Assembly (NCBI GenBank): GCA_001595885.1
Contig: LSSH01000110.1
Coordinates: 1 to 16,171 of the forward strand
DNA length: 16,171 bases
Source of the DNA: Candidatus Proteinoplasmatales archaeon SG8-5
Lineage (GTDB): Archaea; Thermoplasmatota; Thermoplasmata; SG8-5
Direction: 5' to 3'
In this document: in pieces, positions 7,135 to 14,622 of the stretch
How positions within the stretch are numbered: the first letter of the stretch is position 1
Layout: every line of letters begins with the position of its first letter
Translations under genes and position numbers: made by a program
Notes under the pieces: generated by a model
What the model was told of the DNA's origin: nothing
Seen by the model: the letters and a program-made list of their open reading frames with translations, nothing else
Database searches by the model: none

Positions 7135-7462
7135 GGAAGAGGTTCCATGTCCCCAGTGCGGCACGATGGTTGCCAAGGACGCTGCGATGTGCTACGCCTG
7201 CGGCGCCAAGATAGGCGAGGAAGGAGAAGCTATCGAAGAGGAGGCTCCCGATGAGGAGGAAGCACCGGCCGAGGAAGAGGAGAAGGAGGAAGAAGAGGCT
7301 CCTGCCGAGGGCGGTGAGGACGAGATCCCCTGTCCGGAGTGCGGCACCATGATCAGCAACGACGCGGTCATGTGCTACGCCTGCGGCGCCAAGATAGAGA
7401 GCAAAGAGGAAGGCGGCGAGGAGATAGAGGTCAAGAAGGTCGCAAAGAAGCGCGTAGTCTAA
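7130..7462 (+). CDS. Tandem zinc-ribbon module, C-terminal part of the frameshifted gene
   Basis: The open frame reads DEEEVPCPQCGTMV from 7130 on and holds two near-identical zinc ribbons. The first is CPQCG...CYACGAKI and the second CPECG...CYACGAKI, separated by an acidic linker of about 45 residues rich in Glu, Ala and Pro. The only ATG in this frame (7166) lies inside the first zinc ribbon and would remove its first Cys pair, so it is unlikely to be a real start. No ribosome binding site precedes it. The ATGA at 7131 opens a different frame. The segment is best read as the C-terminus of the upstream coiled-coil gene. The tail ends in a basic KKVAKKRVV stretch. Zinc ribbons of this kind usually mediate protein contacts. 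Confidence 0.7.
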   Translation, partial: DEEEVPCPQCGTMVAKDAAMCYACGAKIGEEGEAIEEEAPDEEEAPAEEEEKEEEEAPAEGGEDEIPCPECGTMISNDAVMCYACGAKIESKEEGGEEIEVKKVAKKRVV

Positions 7463-7561
7463 TCCTCGGATCGGTCGAAGGGATTGCCATTTTATGTCAG
7501 CTTCAGCCTTAACTATTTATTATGATATATTTTCAAAATTAGCCTTGTAAAATGGTTATTT

Positions 7562-7577
7562 AGTGGTTATAACCACT
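7562..7577. promoter_or_regulatory. 16-bp perfect palindrome, candidate operator
   Basis: AGTGGTTATAACCACT is its own reverse complement. It ends 5 bases before the TATA-like TTTATATAAG. A further half-site TGGTTAT lies at 7553-7559, exactly 11 bases (one helical turn) before the copy at 7564-7570. The placement directly upstream of the TATA box is typical of a dimeric archaeal regulator acting on TBP/TFB recruitment. The rest of the gap 7463-7636 is AT-rich and shows no gene. Confidence 0.6.
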
Positions 7578-7582
7578 TTAGG

Positions 7583-7592
7583 TTTATATAAG
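7583..7592 (+). promoter_or_regulatory. TATA box of the giant surface-protein operon
   Basis: TTTATATAAG is a near-consensus archaeal TATA box. With the usual distance of 25-27 bases, transcription would start near 7612. The leader would contain GAGGTGAT (7627-7634) directly before the GTG at 7637. Confidence 0.6.
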
Positions 7593-7636
7593 AGCCTAGG
7601 CATAGGTGAGATTAAGAAGTTATAAGAGGTGATTCT

Positions 7637-10600
7637 GTGAAGGGTGGAATCAAGAGGAAAATCGTATGGGACAAGAAAGGTGTGAGCGAGATCGTAGGCA
7701 CGATTCTGATGCTTGCGATCACGGTAGTTTTGTTTTCGAGCATAATCGCATGGGTAGGCCAGATACCTGCTCCGAGGGAATCCTTCCACGTGGAGTTGGA
7801 CTGCTATCTTGAACCGGCCGTGCCCAGCGATTGGGGTCACGGAGTGAACTTCACCATGCTGCACCAGGGCGGTCAGGAGTTAGACCAGTACTTCGTCAAG
7901 GTCTACCTGACCGTGGACAACACCCCGCTGTCGTTCGACCAGCCGGATGGTTTGATCGATGAGGACGGCAACACAGACTGGGGCGTGGGTGAGAAATGGA
8001 GCCAGAATATCACAAAGATCATGGTCCCGACACTCCAGGGTCCGGCCAACCCGTCGACCTTCAGCGTGATGGTCGTCAACGTGGAGAGGAACACTATCAT
8101 CTGGCAGGAGACAATCGGAGAGGGTGTGAACAAGTTCGCTCCCATCATCATCGACATGTGGATAGACAGCGACCTGGGAACGCCCAACGTCCTTGACCCG
8201 GGCCCGATATCGTACACCGACCCCTTCAAGGTGTACGCCAGGGTAGTGGACCCCGAGGGCTTTGACCCGGATTTCGGCCTGGACGTCAACAATATTTGGG
8301 TGAACCTCAGCGCCGTGTACGGGCCATCCGAACCCCCGGTTCAAATGATGGATGCGGTCGACCCGTACGACGCCATCAACGATGACGTGTATGTGGCCCT
8401 GCTGGACCCACCGTCCATCGATGTCGCGACACCGGGTAACTATTACTTCATTTTCAACGCCTCCGACCTGACCCAGCCAACACCCATGAGCACCAAGAAG
8501 CTCAAGCTCTTCCCCATCGGGATGCTTGTCGGGGATAATCCGCAGATAGAGGTCGTCGAGATATCGTTCGACGACCCAGAGCCGGTGAACGGCGACACCA
8601 TCACCGTTACGGCAACTCTCAGGAACAAGGGCGGCGCCGGTGCCCTGGTGGACGTCCTGTTCTATGACGGTGAAGAGACCCTGCCGGCACTCATTGGCCA
8701 GACCAATGCATCCATAGCCGCGCAGGGCGAGGTGGATACGGAGATCGAATGGCTGGCAACCCCCGGCGGGGTGCACATGATTGTCGTGAACGCCTCGGTC
8801 AACGAGACCTATGCGAACGATCACGGCATCTTTGACCCGTATCCGCAGGACAACGTCGGCTTCCAAAACCTCACCGTGATGCCGAAGATATTGCTGGTGG
8901 ACGACGACAGCGAGATGAACGACCAGGGGCCGAAGGACACGGTGTCCTTCATGAGAGCCTCCTTGGAGGCCTCGGATTATGATTACGATTTCACGATCGT
9001 CGGAGCCGGCGACGGTCCCGGCTATGACTACGGTGAGACGCCCCTGATGGATTATGACATTGTCATTTGGATGACCGGATACCAGACGCTCAACACACTG
9101 ACGGAGAGCGCGGCCAGCACGACCGACGACGTCGATAACCTGATGAAGTTCCTGGACGCCGGAGTGGGTTCAGGCAACGGAGGCAGCCTTTGGCTGATAT
9201 CCCAGGGATTCTGGACGGAGGCGGCGGCCGACCCGGGATTGATCAACTTCGCACTCAACTACCTCAACGTTCCGAGCATGCCGCCGACATCCATCGCCCA
9301 GTTGCCTATGGTGCTCTACGGCAACGATACCCACCCCGTCACCGATGACTTCGTGAGCAAGCCCATCGAGACCACGAACAGGGTCACGGGAGCCATTTAC
9401 GAGAGGTCATACTGGTGGGACGTTCCATCAGTTCCGATGGGCAGGATGGCCCTGAACTCCAGCACCCAATGTTATGCCGTGAGCTATAACTCCGACGAGG
9501 ACCTGGGGAACCCGGTCGAGGATTCTCGGATATTCACCCAGACCTGGGACTTCTCCAGGATAGAGGACACTGCCACCCAGGCCCAGTATACTTACAAGGT
9601 GATCAAGTGGCTGGGCAACATCACGACCAAGTACACGAAGGACGTGGCCATCTCCGAGCAGACTATCGAGCCTGAGATAGTGTTCTACAAGCAGGAGGTA
9701 TCGATCAAGTTCGTGGTCAGGAACAACGGGTTCAACGAGTACCAGATGCAGGACGACCTGTACTACAGGCTGAGGATACTCGACATCAACGGCAACGAGC
9801 TCCAGCCGCCCGTGCTGGTCTACCAGCAGATAGACTACCTCGGGATACTCGAGAACAACACCAGGACGTTCTTTTACAATTGGACCCCGCAGGAGATAGG
9901 TTACCACAGGCTGGAGATCAAGGTGGACCCGGACAACAGGATCACCGAGAGCAACGAGTGGAACAACGAGATATCCAATTACCTCTCGAGCGGAGAGCTG
10001 TTCGTTCAGTATCGTATACTGGTAGTGGACGATGACAATTCATTCAACAATCTGGGCAGGATCGGCATACCGCCGGACGTGCAATACAACGAGACCCTCC
10101 AGGTGACCACGGCGTTGGAGTACCTGAACGAGAGCGGCAGGTACACGTTCGAGCAGTTCGTTGTTGACCAATCCACAGGCGGGGAAGGGCCTTGGTATGA
10201 CGTGGGAACCGTTTCCCTGAACAAGTACAACGCGGTCATCTGGGTCACGGGAGACGACGTGAATCCCCTACTTTTGAGCGACAAGGAGAACATATCCGCC
10301 TATCTCAACCACGGCGGCAACTTCTGGCTCATTGGAACTGGTCTGTGGACGGTCAACGGTTTCACCGACCTCTTCTCGCAGGATTATCTCAGGATCAACT
10401 CTGTCACGGTGAACACCGGCACGGTCACGAGTTATCGGGGTGTTAAAAAGGACCCGATATCACACGGCATGGAGTTCGAGGGCTCCGCTGACGTCAACCA
10501 GGATGCCCTCGTCCCGGAACCGGACGGCATGAGACCGGGAGGTGAGGGCTTCTTCTACAACGATGATGCGATGACAACCTACAATTCAATACGTTATGAG

Positions 10601-13600
10601 GGCGAGGACCTAACGAACGTCACCTCTTACCGTGTCGCGACCTCGGCCTGGCTCCTCTCGTCCCTCGACGACAACGTGACCAAGGCGGAGATAGTCTTCA
10701 TGATGCTGAGGTGGTTCGACAAGCCGGAGGACAGGATGGAGGCTCGGGTGACGGATATGGACGTCTGGCTCTCCGACGAGCACCCGCAGCTGGGAAGCGG
10801 CTACGTGATCCAGTCGACCATCCACAACACGGGAGGTACGACGGCAAACGTGCTCGTCCGATTCATGGACGGCAGGACACAGATAGGCTCGGATTCGATA
10901 TCGGTCTCGCCTGACCAGACAACAACAGCGGAGATCATCTGGATACCGCTGTATGCCGGTCAGAGGACACTGAGCATCCTGGTCGACCCCATAGCAGAGG
11001 TGGACGAGATATTCGAGTGGCACAACAACAACGCGACCAAGGACATCTACGTCTACTTCTTCTGGGACGACATGGAGAGCGGCTCTGGGAAATGGGACCA
11101 CAGCTCCACCATTCTCCTCATCAACGGTGAAGAGCCGTTGGAGTACTTCTACGGGACCGCCTTGGACACGAACATCCTGACGAACTGGGACGAAACCCTG
11201 AGCCTTGGCGTGAGACAAACGCTCAGCACTTACCACGGTTACGACTCCTGCTACGTATTGGAGGAGCCGCCCGGCGGCGCCGTGGGAACAAGGGTGCCCA
11301 TCGACGTTGTGTTCGCGCTTGACACCTCGGGCTCGATGGGCGGTGAGATCGGCGACCTGATAGCTGCGACCAAGCTCTTCGTAGGTCAGTTATCAGACTA
11401 TGATAGGTGTGCCATCTATACCTTTAACGGAGCTGGAGGCGTGTTGCTTCAGGAACCCTATGCCTACATGACACAGCTCAACAAGGAGGCTTTCAACGCC
11501 ACCATTGACACCTTCACGGCCAGCGGCATGACTCCCTTCTATGATACCCTGGGGACCGCAATGCAATATTCTCAGATCAACATACTCCCCGAAAGGTTGG
11601 AGTTCGTCATCGGTATGACCGACGGCGAATCCAACGAGGATGACGATTACAGCCCCAAGGCGAACTGGGGTGACACCACCACACAGGGCGGAGGTTCGAG
11701 CGGAATAGGCACATACGACGGCCTGCTCTTCCCGCCCGCGATGGTTTACACGGTCGGTTTGGGTATAACACACGACCCAAGCTACCCGACCTCCAGCGAC
11801 GACCCGCCGTGGAATAGGATCGGACCGAACCCGGTCACATACGAGATCGAGTACGACATCTGGCACTGCGCGGATTCCTCGCCCGAACCGCTTCACGACG
11901 CCGGCGGAAAGTACGGCGAGAACGCGACGACGGGCGACGACAACGTGGGCCATTACTATTACACCACCAACCCCAACGACCTCTCCAACATCTTCCAGGG
12001 CATCTTCACCGAGATAACGCAGGTGCAGCTGGAGGGAGAGAACCAGACCAAGGGCGGCGGAGTATTGCCAGGTCCACAATTGACCGTATCACTGTTCTCG
12101 GAGACCTTCGTCCAGGACGATGTTGACTGGTATGGTGACGACAGCGGTGACGGCGCCGCCTCGCAGGAATGGTGGTTCGTCCAGGACAACAACGGCGACA
12201 CCATGGTCGGCGATTATGACGGAGTACCCGACAACAGGTGCGTGCTAATCAGGGATGCTGACGACGGATGGGGAGGCGATTACATCGAGGGCAGATACAA
12301 CGGCGGCAACAACTGGTTCGACCTCACCGCTTACGCCCCCAGCTGGTATGGGTACCTGAACTGGACGGCAAGATCGGTAGGCTGCGAGGCCGGTGACGAA
12401 TGGCGCGTCGAGGTCACGAGGAACGGCGGTGGCGGATGGACGGTCGTCGAGGGCCCGTACGCCGGCAACACGCCGGGTGCATGGACGCAATACTCGTATA
12501 CCCTCCAGGCCGCAGATTTCGCATCGACCCAGTGGGGCTTCAGGATCAACACTTACAGCAGCGCAGACAGCGACCACCACTGCTTCGACGACATCACGTT
12601 GGAGGTCACCTACGATCCCACATCTCCTGTGATACTCAGCACCGTACCGGTGAACGGGGCCACGGGCGTGGCCCTGAACCAACAGATAGTGGTCACCTTC
12701 AGCGAGACCATGGACACGAGCACCGTCACCTACAGCTGCACGCCCGACCCGGGCGGTTGGGTCCCGGCCTGGTCCAGCGGCGACAGCGTTCTGACGCTTG
12801 ACCACACCTTTTTTGGCATGAACACGCTCTATACGTTCGAGATACTCTCGGGAACGGACACGGCAGGAAACTCCCTGAACAACACGGGAGCGCCCAACCC
12901 CTGGACCTTCACGACCATCCCGGACACGTTCAATCCATACATCATGAGCACCGACCCTGTCGACGGCCAGGGCGGTGTGTTCCCGCTTGATTACCCGGTG
13001 GTCATCACGTTCAACGAATCGATAAATCAGACGACGTTCGACTTCAACTGCACTCCAGATCCGGGGGGTTGGACGGCTTCATGGAGCGGCTCGGGGGATG
13101 TCGTTACACTAACGCACAGCCCGTTCGCGGCCTCCACAACGCACACCATCGAGGTCACCTACGCCGAGGACCTGAGCGGCAACTTCATGGGAATCCCGTC
13201 CGTGCCCAATCCCTGGATATTCACGACAGGGACAGATATCTGGCCGCCTAAGTTGACCCAGACCAATCCCTATGACACCCAAATGAACGTCCCGGTAAAC
13301 CTACCCGTCCAGATAAGGTTCAACGAGTCGATGGTGCCGTCCTCGGTCACCTTCACCTGCACCCCTGACCCTGGCGGTTGGATAGCATCCTGGCAGGACG
13401 GCAACAAATGGCTGACCCTCATGCACTTCGACTTCGATGAGAACACCCAATACCAATTCCACGTGACTGCCGCAATGGACCTGGCCGGCCTCGGCCTGGT
13501 GGCCAATCCGGCTTTAGCAAATCCCTGGATTTTCACCACCGGCGAGGAGGCCATACCCATGGCCAACTTCAACAAGACGGCCGTGACCCAGACCATGGAC

Positions 13601-14608
13601 CTGACAGATTACGAATCGGCCAGGCTCAGCTTCTGGCACAAGTACAACATCATACCGGGGGCCAACGGCGGGTTCCTGCAGGTCGGCTACAAGACCTCAC
13701 CCACAGGGAGCGGGAAGTGGAGGTATGTGATCCCGGCCAACGCCTACACCGGAAACCTGCGTTCCAGCGTCTGGGTGAACGACTCCTTCGGCCAGCGCAT
13801 ATACTGGTGCTGGAACGGTGTCAGCAGCAAGGGAACCTTCGACTGGGATTACGTCTCGGTCGAGCTGCTCTCGTTCGTGCCCGAGTCATACCGCGAGGAG
13901 GTGAAGGTAAAGTTCAACTACACGCAATACGGCGGCGGCACCGGCTACGGCTGGTACATCGACGACGTGAGGGTGAAGGTCAGCCGCGCCGACAGTGACT
14001 GGCCTTCCAACTATACGAGCCTGCAGGATATATGGAACCTCACGACCGCGGACGCCCACAGCGGTAATTATTCGTGGTCCAACGTGGACCCGGTTACAGG
14101 TCTCATGAGACCCGGGATCGACAATTACCTTCGCACAACCCCGATCGACCTGACCAACGCCAGGAACGCCTACCTCAGCGCCTATCTCAAGTTCAACCTG
14201 AACACGGCCAGCGGTGCACCGCCGGACGGCTTCAGGGTCGAGGTCAGTGATAACGGCGGGATATCGTGGGTCCCGATCAACTTCGGAGTCAGGTCGGCCT
14301 GGGGCGTATCCGGTACCGGCAACGACATCGACGACGGTTCGATCGACGGCCGGGCATACACCGGCCTCTGCGATTCGGGCAGCGCGAGCGCCGACGATTA
14401 TTGGGTGGAGGCGAACAGCCTTTCGAGGGTGAACGTCGACCTGACGAGCTTCTCCGGCAACGCCATCCAGATACGCTTCAGGGTGGTCACTTGCAGCCAC
14501 ACATCTTACGCGCACGATGCAGGCTACGCCTTCCCGGTCGGGGAGGAGTTCTTTGGGTTCTACCTAGACGATGTGCAAGTGTACGGAGAAACTATTATTA
14601 CAGGGTGA
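7637..14608 (+). CDS. Giant pilin-anchored surface protein with CARDB, vWA, Ig-like and jelly-roll domains
   Basis: This is a 2323-residue protein from GTG, with AGGTGAT 3 bases upstream. The N-terminus is an archaeal type IV pilin-like signal: basic residues, KKG (13-15) with probable prepilin-peptidase cleavage before VSEIVGT, then a hydrophobic helix (about 19-41). Approximate order after that: CARDB-like 296-416; Rossmann-like domain starting ILLVDDD 417-650; CARDB-like 675-790; a second ILVVDDD domain 792-1030; CARDB-like 1036-1143; the start of a jelly roll (DDMESGSGKWD); a vWA domain 1221-1465 with complete MIDAS (DTSGSMG D1229/S1231/S1233, T1299, D1329); a jelly roll 1487-1657; three Big_5-like repeats 1662-1970; and jelly rolls to the end. 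There is no C-terminal anchor. The probable role is cell-surface adhesion or fibre formation, with the hydrophobic N-terminus retained in the membrane or in a pilus. The two VDDD domains lack a GATase catalytic cysteine and are probably not enzymes. Confidence 0.85.
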   Translation: MKGGIKRKIVWDKKGVSEIVGTILMLAITVVLFSSIIAWVGQIPAPRESFHVELDCYLEPAVPSDWGHGVNFTMLHQGGQELDQYFVKVYLTVDNTPLSFDQPDGLIDEDGNTDWGVGEKWSQNITKIMVPTLQGPANPSTFSVMVVNVERNTIIWQETIGEGVNKFAPIIIDMWIDSDLGTPNVLDPGPISYTDPFKVYARVVDPEGFDPDFGLDVNNIWVNLSAVYGPSEPPVQMMDAVDPYDAINDDVYVALLDPPSIDVATPGNYYFIFNASDLTQPTPMSTKKLKLFPIGMLVGDNPQIEVVEISFDDPEPVNGDTITVTATLRNKGGAGALVDVLFYDGEETLPALIGQTNASIAAQGEVDTEIEWLATPGGVHMIVVNASVNETYANDHGIFDPYPQDNVGFQNLTVMPKILLVDDDSEMNDQGPKDTVSFMRASLEASDYDYDFTIVGAGDGPGYDYGETPLMDYDIVIWMTGYQTLNTLTESAASTTDDVDNLMKFLDAGVGSGNGGSLWLISQGFWTEAAADPGLINFALNYLNVPSMPPTSIAQLPMVLYGNDTHPVTDDFVSKPIETTNRVTGAIYERSYWWDVPSVPMGRMALNSSTQCYAVSYNSDEDLGNPVEDSRIFTQTWDFSRIEDTATQAQYTYKVIKWLGNITTKYTKDVAISEQTIEPEIVFYKQEVSIKFVVRNNGFNEYQMQDDLYYRLRILDINGNELQPPVLVYQQIDYLGILENNTRTFFYNWTPQEIGYHRLEIKVDPDNRITESNEWNNEISNYLSSGELFVQYRILVVDDDNSFNNLGRIGIPPDVQYNETLQVTTALEYLNESGRYTFEQFVVDQSTGGEGPWYDVGTVSLNKYNAVIWVTGDDVNPLLLSDKENISAYLNHGGNFWLIGTGLWTVNGFTDLFSQDYLRINSVTVNTGTVTSYRGVKKDPISHGMEFEGSADVNQDALVPEPDGMRPGGEGFFYNDDAMTTYNSIRYEGEDLTNVTSYRVATSAWLLSSLDDNVTKAEIVFMMLRWFDKPEDRMEARVTDMDVWLSDEHPQLGSGYVIQSTIHNTGGTTANVLVRFMDGRTQIGSDSISVSPDQTTTAEIIWIPLYAGQRTLSILVDPIAEVDEIFEWHNNNATKDIYVYFFWDDMESGSGKWDHSSTILLINGEEPLEYFYGTALDTNILTNWDETLSLGVRQTLSTYHGYDSCYVLEEPPGGAVGTRVPIDVVFALDTSGSMGGEIGDLIAATKLFVGQLSDYDRCAIYTFNGAGGVLLQEPYAYMTQLNKEAFNATIDTFTASGMTPFYDTLGTAMQYSQINILPERLEFVIGMTDGESNEDDDYSPKANWGDTTTQGGGSSGIGTYDGLLFPPAMVYTVGLGITHDPSYPTSSDDPPWNRIGPNPVTYEIEYDIWHCADSSPEPLHDAGGKYGENATTGDDNVGHYYYTTNPNDLSNIFQGIFTEITQVQLEGENQTKGGGVLPGPQLTVSLFSETFVQDDVDWYGDDSGDGAASQEWWFVQDNNGDTMVGDYDGVPDNRCVLIRDADDGWGGDYIEGRYNGGNNWFDLTAYAPSWYGYLNWTARSVGCEAGDEWRVEVTRNGGGGWTVVEGPYAGNTPGAWTQYSYTLQAADFASTQWGFRINTYSSADSDHHCFDDITLEVTYDPTSPVILSTVPVNGATGVALNQQIVVTFSETMDTSTVTYSCTPDPGGWVPAWSSGDSVLTLDHTFFGMNTLYTFEILSGTDTAGNSLNNTGAPNPWTFTTIPDTFNPYIMSTDPVDGQGGVFPLDYPVVITFNESINQTTFDFNCTPDPGGWTASWSGSGDVVTLTHSPFAASTTHTIEVTYAEDLSGNFMGIPSVPNPWIFTTGTDIWPPKLTQTNPYDTQMNVPVNLPVQIRFNESMVPSSVTFTCTPDPGGWIASWQDGNKWLTLMHFDFDENTQYQFHVTAAMDLAGLGLVANPALANPWIFTTGEEAIPMANFNKTAVTQTMDLTDYESARLSFWHKYNIIPGANGGFLQVGYKTSPTGSGKWRYVIPANAYTGNLRSSVWVNDSFGQRIYWCWNGVSSKGTFDWDYVSVELLSFVPESYREEVKVKFNYTQYGGGTGYGWYIDDVRVKVSRADSDWPSNYTSLQDIWNLTTADAHSGNYSWSNVDPVTGLMRPGIDNYLRTTPIDLTNARNAYLSAYLKFNLNTASGAPPDGFRVEVSDNGGISWVPINFGVRSAWGVSGTGNDIDDGSIDGRAYTGLCDSGSASADDYWVEANSLSRVNVDLTSFSGNAIQIRFRVVTCSHTSYAHDAGYAFPVGEEFFGFYLDDVQVYGETIITG
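12620..13545 (+). repeat. Three tandem Big_5-like Ig repeats within the giant gene
   Basis: There are three units of about 100 codons, each with the order (T/N)PxxGxxxVxxxxPVxIxFxE(S/T)M, CTPDPGGW, a Leu-Thr strand, and NPWxFTT at the end. The TPDPGGW motif sits at the same place in each unit (near 12742, 13047 and 13360). The copies differ by substitution, which indicates old internal duplication rather than recent slippage. Confidence 0.75.
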
Positions 14609-14622
14609 GAGGGGGTGAGGTA

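Noticed and set aside
7880..8866. 328-codon open frame on the minus strand, with other long minus-strand frames at 10610-11236, 11393-12079, 12245-12805 and 13886-14515
   Set aside because: They lie wholly inside the giant plus-strand gene, have biased Val/His/Arg-rich translations with no recognisable domain, and follow from GC-rich codon third positions.
8885..8910. ILLVDDD start resembling a response-regulator receiver domain
   Set aside because: The remaining receiver motifs (phospho-acceptor Asp, Thr/Ser, Lys) do not follow at the proper distances, and the protein is predicted to be outside the cell.
12620..13545. Tandem repeats as a mobile element or CRISPR array
   Set aside because: They are diverged in-frame protein repeats of about 100 codons with no spacers, terminal inverted repeats or transposase.
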